A stretch of 64,000 bases of DNA from Bacillota bacterium (GTDB lineage Bacteria; Bacillota; Clostridia; Christensenellales; Pumilibacteraceae): the NCBI GenBank assembly GCA_009780325.1, contig WRAF01000001.1, positions 61,048-125,047 of the forward strand. The letters are read 5' to 3'. The position numbers and the translations under genes are program-made. Positions 10,036-18,506 of the stretch are shown here, piece by piece. Below the pieces are notes generated by a model, which was given only the letters and a program-made list of their open reading frames with translations, searched no databases and was not told where the DNA came from. Position 1 is the first letter of the stretch. Every line of letters begins with the position of its first letter.

Positions 10036-10702
10036 AAATAGAATCAGAGAGCTAGCCAAGCTTCTCAATATTCATACAGTCGGAAACGCAAAATTTGAGC
10101 TAAACAATCTTATGATGAATAACCTTGAATATTTGCAATGGATTTTTGAGCGGGAGCTAGAGGTGCGAAAAGAGCGGACGATTGTAAGAGTCCGAAAAAA
10201 ATCCAACCTACCGCAAATCGCTTTTGATAAAAATTCGCTTCATGACGGAGTGCGTTATCAGGTGGAAAAGCTAGAAAAGTGCGGATGGGCAGAAAAAAGT
10301 GAAAATATCCTTATAACAGGCTCTCCCGGCTCAAGTAAAACTGCATTAGCAACTCACTTGGCAAACGCAGCCATAGACAAAAGCTACAAGGTCTTGTACC
10401 TAAAACTGGACGAGCTGTTTTTAGTTCTAAAAAATAAGGACATTCTACAACAAGCCAGAATCACTTATGGCAGAATAAAGAGTGCCGATGTACTGGTGCT
10501 AGACGAGTTTTTATACCTAGATATACCAAAATTGGACTTAGAGCTACTTTACAAAACCATTATGGGCATAAATAGTACAACCAGCATTGTCTATGTTGCC
10601 AACAGAGAGTTCTATGACTGGATTGCCAGCTCGGAGGACAAATATACCATGCAACTCATGATTCAGCGCTCAGTCGCTTCGTCAGAATTAGTGTCATCCT
10701 AA
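10022..10702 (+). CDS. istB: IS21-family helper ATPase IstB-like
   Basis: Overlaps istA stop; P-loop-like ITGSPGSSKTALATHLANAA; Walker B-like ADVLVLDEFLYLD. Confidence 0.75.
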   Translation: MAIDKNRIRELAKLLNIHTVGNAKFELNNLMMNNLEYLQWIFERELEVRKERTIVRVRKKSNLPQIAFDKNSLHDGVRYQVEKLEKCGWAEKSENILITGSPGSSKTALATHLANAAIDKSYKVLYLKLDELFLVLKNKDILQQARITYGRIKSADVLVLDEFLYLDIPKLDLELLYKTIMGINSTTSIVYVANREFYDWIASSEDKYTMQLMIQRSVASSELVSS

Positions 10703-10817
10703 CTTTTATGCGGAAAATCGGCAAATTGTTGGTTTTCCAGTAATTTTTAGAACTTTTTTTGGGGTCTAGGTGCTGCAGAGGGTAGGGAGGGTCTAATCTC
10801 TAGGACTCAAAAGCCTC

Positions 10818-10873
10818 CGAACGAAGCAGCCCTAGCACGCAATATTTTGATTAAATCAAAAAATCATAGAGCG
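10818..10873 (+). repeat. direct repeat copy 1 (~55 bp)
   Basis: GAACGAAGCAGCCCTAGCACGCAATATTTTgATTAAATCAAAAA..TCATAGAGCG; near-identical to 12029-12083. Confidence 0.85.
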
Positions 10874-11877
10874 TGTATCATATTATGATGGCATTCTATT
10901 CAACTTCTAAGAAAAATTCTAAAGTATTTGACAAGTCATTAAAGTGGCTGCAGGAAAGTGTGAAAAGTTATTCTGGTCATATAAACAACATGCTAATGCT
11001 GATTGAGGTTTATAATAGAGCAAAAATGTATGATACCCTTATAGAATTTGACAAGTTGTTGCCACCTAATAAATTTAGGTTGACCATTGCTGGTATGCTT
11101 TATGGTTCAAAACAGTTCGACAACATAAAACATGCAAAGAGAATTTATCAGGAGGTATCGGCATCTGACTCTGATATCGTTGGAATAAGAAGGGGATTGT
11201 TTGGTTGCTGTTATTCGCTTGGTGAAATACAAGAAGCGAAAAATTATATATGTCAGGAATTAGACTTAAACAATAATAAAGAGGATTACTTCAATTTGTT
11301 GCAACTTAGATTGGAAACGAACGATTTTACATTTGATAAGTATTTTGAAGGAGCTAAGGGTTTTATTGATGATAAATTAGATCATTTAATAGGTGTTTTT
11401 TATTTGGAAAAGAAGATGAAGGTTGAAGCAAGGCAGTTTTTATTGAGGTCACTATTGTCAAATGAAACAAACTTACATTGCCTAAACGCATATATGGGCT
11501 CGATACTTGGTGATAAAGAAAGAATTGAGCCGCAAAAAGTTGATGTTGGTGTCACAGTGTTTTTGAAGGACACAAAAGGTAAAATCATTATGATAGCAAT
11601 TCACAATGACAACATGCTTCCGAAATTCAGACCAAATAGGTTTGCGAAGTGTTTCCATTATAAACAAAGCGACTCTGCCGTAGAAGGATTGCTTTTCGAA
11701 AAAGTGGGTAGTCAAGTTGTGTATAAAGGGAAAGAACTTATTGACAAGATTGAAATCAATGAGGCGACTTTTTGTGCTTTCGCTATGGCGCACTTAGTTA
11801 AAAACAAAAAAGCAACACAGGTAAAAATTAAAAACGATAACCCAGAAAATGCGCTTGACGGATTCAAAAAATCATAG
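10873..11877 (+). CDS. TPR-like repeat protein, probably a captured/5'-truncated fragment
   Basis: 334-aa ORF, helical-repeat-like sequence; starts just after a TAG inside the direct repeat and ends in the same TCAAAAAATCATAG word. Confidence 0.45.
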   Translation: MYHIMMAFYSTSKKNSKVFDKSLKWLQESVKSYSGHINNMLMLIEVYNRAKMYDTLIEFDKLLPPNKFRLTIAGMLYGSKQFDNIKHAKRIYQEVSASDSDIVGIRRGLFGCCYSLGEIQEAKNYICQELDLNNNKEDYFNLLQLRLETNDFTFDKYFEGAKGFIDDKLDHLIGVFYLEKKMKVEARQFLLRSLLSNETNLHCLNAYMGSILGDKERIEPQKVDVGVTVFLKDTKGKIIMIAIHNDNMLPKFRPNRFAKCFHYKQSDSAVEGLLFEKVGSQVVYKGKELIDKIEINEATFCAFAMAHLVKNKKATQVKIKNDNPENALDGFKKS

Positions 11878-11883
11878 ATAGAC

Positions 11884-11959
11884 AAGCCTAGAAAAAGAGC
11901 TGGATGCGTTTATTTTAGAATCAGCAGTCAAGAAAGTAAATACAGGGGGTAAGCGATAA
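11884..11959 (+). pseudogene. C-terminal remnant of a second holin-like gene
   Basis: TSLEKELDAFILESAVKKVNTGGKR* versus ETELNAFLLESAVKKVNKK* of the 6721-7038 gene. Confidence 0.65.
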
Positions 11960-12045
11960 TGCCCCCAAAAGAGCAAAATTTTATAATGCCATTCTCAAAG
12001 GCAATTCTAGCGTGGTTTGTAAATCCGAGAACGAAGCAGCCCTAG
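11959..12045 (+). pseudogene. N-terminal remnant of the next phage gene (possibly endolysin)
   Basis: MPPKEQNFIMPFSKAILAWFVNPRTKQP*; TAATG overlap with holin remnant; frame closes inside direct repeat 2. Confidence 0.3.
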
Positions 12046-12083
12046 CACGCAATATTTTAATTAAATCAAAAAATCATAGAGCG
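12029..12083 (+). repeat. direct repeat copy 2 (~55 bp)
   Basis: Near-identical to 10818-10873. Confidence 0.85.
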
Positions 12084-12165
12084 GCGGTGCGCGGTGCAGA
12101 ATTTGCGGACGCGAAGCGGCTAGAAAAATGCAAGCACATTTTAGCAATATCAAAATTGGATAAAA

Positions 12166-12203
12166 AATCTCTCTAGTCAGGGTTAATTCTGACTAGAGAG
12201 ATT
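12166..12203 (-). terminator. terminator for minus-strand zinc-ribbon gene
   Basis: Perfect 15-bp arms AATCTCTCTAGTCAG / CTGACTAGAGAGATT; T-run present on the minus strand (ATTTTTTATCC). Confidence 0.7.
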
Positions 12204-12294
12204 ACAATAGTTATTAGCTACTAATTACTATCATTAGTGTTTTTTATTGTTCATTTAACAGACTTCACATGATATTATGGTTGGGGTTTTAAAA

Positions 12295-12465
12295 CTAGTT
12301 GTGTCTATTATTAAAATTGTTTTTTTGAGTTTTTCTAGCACGGCGACAATCAGTACATCTAGTAGGCTCATTATCAAAGCCTTTTTGTGCATAAAACTCT
12401 TGTTCACCAGCTGTGAAAACAAATTTTTGTCCACAATCTTTGCAAACCAATTCTTTATCAGTCAT
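12295..12465 (-). CDS. small zinc-ribbon domain protein (56 aa), absent from the ORF track
   Basis: Minus-strand translation MTDKELVCKDCGQKFVFTAGEQEFYAQKGFDNEPTRCTDCRRARKTQKNNFNNRHN*; GGGAGG RBS; CxxC...CxxC; own terminator. Confidence 0.85.
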   Translation of the reverse strand: MTDKELVCKDCGQKFVFTAGEQEFYAQKGFDNEPTRCTDCRRARKTQKNNFNNRHN

Positions 12466-12746
12466 TAGCGCAATTTCCTCCCTTTAGATTTACCAGCAAA
12501 ATTGCATCGAATGACTTTAAATTTTTTAGACGATTAAAATTGAATAGGATATTTAGGACATTAATGAAATTCATAGATATACAATTATATTATCTTTTTT
12601 TTAATCACTTGTCAAACAATTTTACCTTGTTTTTGTCTTAATAATAAACAAATTATAAATTAAACAATATTATTTGACTATATGCATAAAATATTTCTTT
12701 GATTCTAATACTATTATTATCAAAACAACCTTAAAAGGAGAGAAAA

Positions 12747-13442
12747 ATGAAAAAATATGGCAAAATGTTGACTTTTTTATTAATGGCAACGATTATCTTA
12801 GGAGTACTAATTAGTACTACTGCTTGTGCTAGACACCACACGGTGCAATTTGACACAGGTGCAAACAGTCCAAGAGTTGCAAATCAAAGAGTTAGGGCAG
12901 GTACCCATGCAGCTAGACCAAAAATTAATCCAGTTAAAGACGGACACGAATTTGTAAACTGGTATACAGATAAGCACGGAGGGGATGTTTTCAATTTTGA
13001 AAATCCTGTTAACAAAAACAAAACAGCTTATGCTAGATGGAACAATGCTAATTCTAATTACAACCAGCACAATGCTTTTAATAATCACGATTCTAAAAAC
13101 TATTTGCAAAACTATCGTCACAACTTTCATAATAGATTTAATAACAAAAATTGTTTTGACAATAACTGTTTTGATATAGATGCAAACAATATTAATAGAT
13201 TTGATGATTGCTATACTAATGATTGTTTATTGGCAAGAAGGCAAGATAGAATGACAAGAAGAAACAATCAAGTCATTGGTCAAGATTCAAGAACAATTGA
13301 TAATTTTGGTGTAAATTCAAATAGAGGATATGATCAAGTTAGTCAGCCTGACAGTGCTCAAGGAAATCTAAATCCTAATATCAGAACTCCTAATCCATAC
13401 CCAGCTCCACTTCCAACAAGAGCACCAGCGGTAGTTAGATAA
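12747..13442 (+). CDS. lipoprotein with InlB B-repeat/Listeria-Bacteroides-repeat-like domain and Asn-rich tail
   Basis: Signal/lipobox ISTTAC; TVQFDTGANSPRVANQRVRAGTHAARPKINPVKDGHEFVNWYTDKHGG..FNFENPVNKNKTAYARW. Confidence 0.7.
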   Translation: MKKYGKMLTFLLMATIILGVLISTTACARHHTVQFDTGANSPRVANQRVRAGTHAARPKINPVKDGHEFVNWYTDKHGGDVFNFENPVNKNKTAYARWNNANSNYNQHNAFNNHDSKNYLQNYRHNFHNRFNNKNCFDNNCFDIDANNINRFDDCYTNDCLLARRQDRMTRRNNQVIGQDSRTIDNFGVNSNRGYDQVSQPDSAQGNLNPNIRTPNPYPAPLPTRAPAVVR

Positions 13443-13451
13443 TAATTAAAT

Positions 13452-13493
13452 AATGGAAAAAACCTATGACAAAAATCATAGGTTTTTTCCATT
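13452..13493. terminator. bidirectional-looking terminator
   Basis: 18-bp arms AATGGAAAAAACCTATGA / TCATAGGTTTTTTCCATT. Confidence 0.8.
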
Positions 13494-13580
13494 ATTTTGC
13501 TTGCAAAATATATTTTGATGTAGTATAATCACTTTATCTATATATGATTTCCTAATTTAAAACAAAGGAGACTATTGTTT

Positions 13581-14435
13581 ATGAGAATTTTTACTGATAC
13601 TAATTGTGAGATAGATTTTGAAGAATTTAATGATTTAGGTGTTGAGTTAATCAAAATGCCATACACATTAGACGGACAAATGAGTTATTATGATTTAGGT
13701 GAAAACACCAATCTATCAGACTTTTATGCTGCAATGGAAAAAGGTGCAGTTGCTAAAACTCAAGCGCTTAATGAGCATGATTATATTGAATATTTTGAGC
13801 CTGTTTTAAAAAATGGTGAGGATATTTTATATATTAGTTTTTCTCATACTATGAGCGGCACATTTAATTCTATGAACATGGCGATTGCTAGTTTAAAAGA
13901 AAAATATCCTGATAGGACAATCACCTGCATAGACAGTGGGCAAATTAGCATTGGTGGCGGTATCTTAGTTAAAGAGGTTATTAAAAATTATAGACAAGGC
14001 ATGTCTTTAAGTGAGATTCCTAGGCTAGTAGAAAGGCTTAGAGGCAAAATCATGATTTATGTGACAGTGGGTGATTTAGAATATTTAAGAAGAGGCGGAA
14101 GGATTTCAAGGATGAAGTCTATGGTAGGTTCTATTTTAGGATTTAAGCCTATTATTTATATGGATGGCGTAAGGGGTATGCTTGATAGCGCTGGCAAGGT
14201 TAAAGGAAGAAAAGCTGCGATAAAACATATTATAGGGATTGTAGAGGCTAGTGAATTAGAAGAGGGAAGTGAGTTGGTTATATTATATGCAGGGTGTTTA
14301 GAAGATGCTGAAATTATTAAAGAAAATTTGCTAGAAAAATATAATAATAACCCTATTAAAATGCATGAAGTAGGTCCTGTAGTAGGTGCGCATTGCGGTC
14401 CTGGTACGGTGGGCATAGTATTCATTAAAAAATAG
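13581..14435 (+). CDS. DegV family (fatty-acid-binding) protein
   Basis: MRIFTDTNCEIDFEEFNDLGVELIKMPYTLDG...YISFSHTMSGTFNS...GDLEYLRRGGRIS. Confidence 0.9.
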   Translation: MRIFTDTNCEIDFEEFNDLGVELIKMPYTLDGQMSYYDLGENTNLSDFYAAMEKGAVAKTQALNEHDYIEYFEPVLKNGEDILYISFSHTMSGTFNSMNMAIASLKEKYPDRTITCIDSGQISIGGGILVKEVIKNYRQGMSLSEIPRLVERLRGKIMIYVTVGDLEYLRRGGRISRMKSMVGSILGFKPIIYMDGVRGMLDSAGKVKGRKAAIKHIIGIVEASELEEGSELVILYAGCLEDAEIIKENLLEKYNNNPIKMHEVGPVVGAHCGPGTVGIVFIKK

Positions 14436-14451
14436 AGGGAGCTAATAATTT

Positions 14452-15645
14452 ATGCAATATCAATTTAGTGATAAGGTTAAGAATATCACAGGGTCGGCGA
14501 CTAGGGAGATTTTTAAACTATTAGTGCGTCCTGAAATAATTTCTTTTGCAGGGGGGTTGCCTGCGACAGAATGCTTGCCTAAAGAAGATATTGCAGCAAT
14601 CACTGCTGAAATTCTTTCTTCTAATGAGGCAATTGGTGCGCTGCAATATGGTTCTACTGAAGGGTTTAAAATTTATTTAGAACAAGTTATTAATTTTGTT
14701 TTAGGCACAGGAGTCAAAGTAGACTCATTTGATAATATTTTAACTTTAAGCGGCGGACAGCAAGGCATTGATTTAATGAGTAAAGCCTTTTTAAATAAAG
14801 GTGATACTGTTTTGGTTGAAGATCCTACTTATTTAGCAGCTCTTCAAATTTTTGCGACTTATGAAGCAAATATAGTGGGAATCAAATCAAATAAAGATGG
14901 TCTTGATTTAGATGATTTGACTCAAAAGATTAAAAAACATAAGCCAAAGTTTTTATATGTTGTGCCTACTTTTTCAAATCCTACTGGAAAAACTTATAGT
15001 GAAGAAATTAGGCGTGGCATAGCAAAAATTACTTTAGAGAATAATGTAATGGTTTTAGAAGATGACCCTTATTCAAAACTTAGATTTAGTGGTAAAGAAA
15101 TTAATGCATTAAAAACTTTTGAAGTGGCTGATAATATAGTGTATATTACTAGTTTTTCAAAAATTTTAGCACCAGGATTAAGAATAGGGGCGGCGATTGG
15201 AAACAAAGATGTGATAAGAAAAATGGCGATAGGCAAACAAGGGGCGGATGTTTCAAGCGCTCATTTATCACAACTAATCACAGCCAAATATTTGTCAAAA
15301 GGTTTGTTGGTTCCCAATATAGAAAAAAGTATCCCTATTTATAAGCAGCGCAAAGATGCAATGATAGCCGCTATAGAAAAACATATGCCGTCAGAATATA
15401 AGTATGAAAATCCTGATGGCGGGTTATTTGTTTGGGGTAAACTTGATGCTAAGATAGATGTAGCAACCTTGCTTCCTAAAGCTGTAGAAAAAAATGTAGC
15501 CTTTATTCAAGGTACAGTTTTTTATGCAGGTGGAAAAAATGAAAATACACTAAGATTAAACTATTCAAATGCGTCTATAGATAAAATTGAAACAGGTATT
15601 AAAGCATTGTCAGAAGTGTTTAAGCAAGAATTAACGAGGAAATAA
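14452..15645 (+). CDS. PLP-dependent aminotransferase, class I/MocR-like fold
   Basis: ISFAGGLPATECLP, YGSTEGF, LTLSGGQQGIDL, EDDPYSKLRFSG, YITSFSKILAPGLRIG. Confidence 0.9.
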   Translation: MQYQFSDKVKNITGSATREIFKLLVRPEIISFAGGLPATECLPKEDIAAITAEILSSNEAIGALQYGSTEGFKIYLEQVINFVLGTGVKVDSFDNILTLSGGQQGIDLMSKAFLNKGDTVLVEDPTYLAALQIFATYEANIVGIKSNKDGLDLDDLTQKIKKHKPKFLYVVPTFSNPTGKTYSEEIRRGIAKITLENNVMVLEDDPYSKLRFSGKEINALKTFEVADNIVYITSFSKILAPGLRIGAAIGNKDVIRKMAIGKQGADVSSAHLSQLITAKYLSKGLLVPNIEKSIPIYKQRKDAMIAAIEKHMPSEYKYENPDGGLFVWGKLDAKIDVATLLPKAVEKNVAFIQGTVFYAGGKNENTLRLNYSNASIDKIETGIKALSEVFKQELTRK

Positions 15646-16847
15646 TGAGTATATATAAGATTTTACAAGAACGTGGTTTTATAAAACAAGTAGTTTTTGA
15701 AGATGATTTAAAAAAACTTCTTGAAAATAAAAAGATTTCATTTTATGTCGGCTTTGATCCAACAGCGGATAGTCTGCATATTGGTCACTATATTCCTATT
15801 ATGGCTATGATGCATATGCAAAGGGCAGGGCATACTCCAATCATTTTATTGGGCGGAGGTACTGGGCTTATTGGTGATCCATCAGGCAAAACAGACTTAA
15901 GAAATTTTTTAGATGACAATACTACTCAAAATTATGTGGACAATTTTAAAATTCAAATGAAACGTTTTTTTGAGTTTCAAGGCAAAAATGCTGCTATTGT
16001 TTTGGATAATGCTGAGTGGTTAAAAAATTTAAATTATATCAATTTCTTAAGAGAGATTGGCATGCATTTTTCAGTTAATAAAATGCTAGCGGCAGATTGT
16101 TATAAGCAGCGTATAGAAAAAGGTCTCACCTTTTTAGAGTTTAACTATATGCTTATGCAAGGATATGATTTTTTAGAGTTGTATCGTAGACACAAGTGTT
16201 TATTGCAAATTGGCGGCAATGATCAATGGAGCAATATTTTAGCAGGAGCAGATTTAATTAGAAGAAAAGAGCAAGTAGATGCATATGCTTTAACTTTGCC
16301 GCTATTATTAAAATCAGACGGCACTAAAATGGGAAAATCATCAAAAGGAGCGTTATGGCTAGATAAAAATAAGACTTCTCCCTATGAATTTTTTCAATAT
16401 TTTAGAAATGTAGAAGATGAAAAGGTGGAAGAATGTTTAAGATTATTGACCTTTATCGGACTTGATGAAATTGCTAAATTGACAGAGCATAAAGACCAAA
16501 GGATGAATGCAGCAAAAGAGATACTAGCATATGAAGTTACTAAATTAATTCATGGTGAGGATGAGGCAATTTTAGCTTTAAGTCAAGCTAAAGGCGCATT
16601 TTCTGACGGTGAAAACATGCCGACTATCAAACTAGATATTAAGCAGGATGCGTTTATTATTGATGTAATGGTATTATCAAAAATAGCTGCGTCAAAATCT
16701 GAAGCCAGACGCTTAATAGATGGCGGCGGCGTTAAAATTGATGAAATGAAGGTGACAGACTCTGGTCACACAATACAAAATTATACTAATCAATCCCAAT
16801 TTATTTTGCACAAGGGAAAAAAAGTTCACTTAAAAATAGTACTTTAA
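15645..16847 (+). CDS. tyrS: tyrosyl-tRNA synthetase
   Basis: YVGFDPTADSLHIGHY...QIGGNDQWSNI...KMGKSSKGALWL, C-terminal S4 domain. Confidence 0.95.
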   Translation: MSIYKILQERGFIKQVVFEDDLKKLLENKKISFYVGFDPTADSLHIGHYIPIMAMMHMQRAGHTPIILLGGGTGLIGDPSGKTDLRNFLDDNTTQNYVDNFKIQMKRFFEFQGKNAAIVLDNAEWLKNLNYINFLREIGMHFSVNKMLAADCYKQRIEKGLTFLEFNYMLMQGYDFLELYRRHKCLLQIGGNDQWSNILAGADLIRRKEQVDAYALTLPLLLKSDGTKMGKSSKGALWLDKNKTSPYEFFQYFRNVEDEKVEECLRLLTFIGLDEIAKLTEHKDQRMNAAKEILAYEVTKLIHGEDEAILALSQAKGAFSDGENMPTIKLDIKQDAFIIDVMVLSKIAASKSEARRLIDGGGVKIDEMKVTDSGHTIQNYTNQSQFILHKGKKVHLKIVL

Positions 16848-16933
16848 CGACAAAATATGCTTTTTATAGTAGACATATAATTTTTTAAATGCTATACTAT
16901 AATTATTAAGAATATAATTTCGGAGAAATTAAA

Positions 16934-18007
16934 ATGCAAATCAAAGTCACTAAAACTCAAAATCCTAAGACTCATCCAACGGGAAGCCTAGGTTTTGGCA
17001 AATATTTTACTGATCACATGCTTGTTATGGAATATAAAGATGGTGCTTGGGGTGAGCCAGAAATCAAAGCTTATGAGCCGTTTTCTTTAGACCCAGCTTG
17101 TTCTGTTTTACACTATGCACAAGGTGTTTTTGAGGGTGCTAAAGCATATAAAAATGAAGCAGGTCAGATTAGAACTTTTAGATTAAATGATAATGTAGAC
17201 AGACTGCATGACTCTTGTGAGAGGGTGTGTATTCCGTCGTTTGACAAAAAATTAGTACAAGAAGGTATTGAAGAGCTAATTAGAGTGGACGGTGACTGGA
17301 TTCCTACAGGAGAGCAAGAGGCACTTTATGTTAGACCAAGTGTTGTCGGAGTTGAAAATGCATTGGGGGTTAGGGCGGCAAACAACTATTTATTGTTTGT
17401 TATTTTATCACCTGTTGGGGCGTATTATGAAAATGGATTAAAGCCAGTTAGATTGCTTGTTGAAGAAACTTATGTTAGAGCAGTAAGAGGCGGCACGGGC
17501 GGACATAAAGTAATCGGAAACTATGCTGCAAGTTTAAAAGCGGGTGAAATTGCAAAATCAAAAGGATATGACCAAGCTATGTGGCTTGATGCTTTTGAGC
17601 ATAAATATGTAGAAGAAGTTGGAGCAATGAATATCTTTTTTGTGACAAAACATAAAAAAGTATTAAAGGTGCTGACCCCATCATTAGGTGGAAGTATTTT
17701 GCCAGGGATTACTAGGCGCAGCATTATTCAAATGATTAAAGAAAAGGGTATAGAGGTTATTGAAACTGCTGTTCCAATCAAATTAATGGCTAAGATGGCA
17801 GAGAATGGACAACTTTTAGAGGTGTTTGGCACAGGCACGGCGGCTGTTATTACTCCAGTTGGCTGCTTTAATTATCAAGGTAAGGATAGATTGGTTAATG
17901 GCGGCAAGATGGGAGAGTTAACAACTTATTTATATGATACCTTGACTGGTATTCAGTACGGAAAAATTGAGGATAACAGAGGCTGGGTTAAAGTTATTAA
18001 TGAATAA
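16934..18007 (+). CDS. ilvE: branched-chain amino acid aminotransferase
   Basis: LHYAQGVFEGAKAY, GTGGHKVIGNYAASL, LPGITRRSII, GTGTAAVITPV. Confidence 0.95.
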   Translation: MQIKVTKTQNPKTHPTGSLGFGKYFTDHMLVMEYKDGAWGEPEIKAYEPFSLDPACSVLHYAQGVFEGAKAYKNEAGQIRTFRLNDNVDRLHDSCERVCIPSFDKKLVQEGIEELIRVDGDWIPTGEQEALYVRPSVVGVENALGVRAANNYLLFVILSPVGAYYENGLKPVRLLVEETYVRAVRGGTGGHKVIGNYAASLKAGEIAKSKGYDQAMWLDAFEHKYVEEVGAMNIFFVTKHKKVLKVLTPSLGGSILPGITRRSIIQMIKEKGIEVIETAVPIKLMAKMAENGQLLEVFGTGTAAVITPVGCFNYQGKDRLVNGGKMGELTTYLYDTLTGIQYGKIEDNRGWVKVINE

Positions 18008-18027
18008 TTAACATATAAAAATTTAGA

Positions 18028-18055
18028 GCATCAAAATATTTTGATGCCTTTTTTT
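18028..18055 (+). terminator. ilvE terminator
   Basis: GCATCAAAATATTTTGATGC then CTTTTTTT. Confidence 0.85.
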
Positions 18056-18413
18056 ATAGTATAGGAAAAATTGTCTGCGTGAAAAGTAGATAGCAAGGTA
18101 AACTAGCTGACCAGCAGTATAAAAGAGAGTTCTAAAAAGACCAAAGTGCTTGTCTACACAAAATTGGGCAAGCAAACGCAAAAAGTGTTGACACCTAGCA
18201 TCAACACAAGACGGAGGAGAACAGGGAGCTACAGAAGGGCAACATAATGGGCGGAGTTTGTCAAGATTTAGGTGAGTTGGCAGGAGAGGTATTGCTTAAA
18301 AATGAAAAAAGAAAAGAAACTTTTAAAAGATTAATTGAAAAACTGTGTTAATAATTTTTTTTAAAAAAACACATAAAAATCATATAAAATAAAAATTTCC
18401 CCTGTTCAAACAC

Positions 18414-18445
18414 TTGACAGACGACGACGACGACGACGATATACT
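18414..18445 (+). promoter_or_regulatory. candidate promoter with (GAC)n spacer
   Basis: TTGACA (18414-18419), 20-nt spacer GACGACGACGACGACGACGA, TATACT (18440-18445). Confidence 0.6.
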
Positions 18446-18506
18446 TAATATTAATATAATTTACATAAAAAATGTGGATAACTTTATATTAAGGGAGAAA
18501 TTAAAA

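Noticed and set aside
12012-12176. 54-aa GTG-start frame MVCKSENEAALARNILIKSKNHRAAVRG... as an intact gene
   Set aside because: No RBS and it starts within recombined remnant sequence; treated only as the coding phase of direct repeat 2
12277-12468. 63-aa plus-strand ORF in the ORF track
   Set aside because: Antisense to the better supported zinc-ribbon gene with RBS and terminator
18414-18506. N-terminal extension MTDDDDDDDILNIN... of the 18414-19058 ORF
   Set aside because: TTG start coincides with the -35 box and the Asp run is just translated GAC repeat; ATG 18507 has a proper RBS
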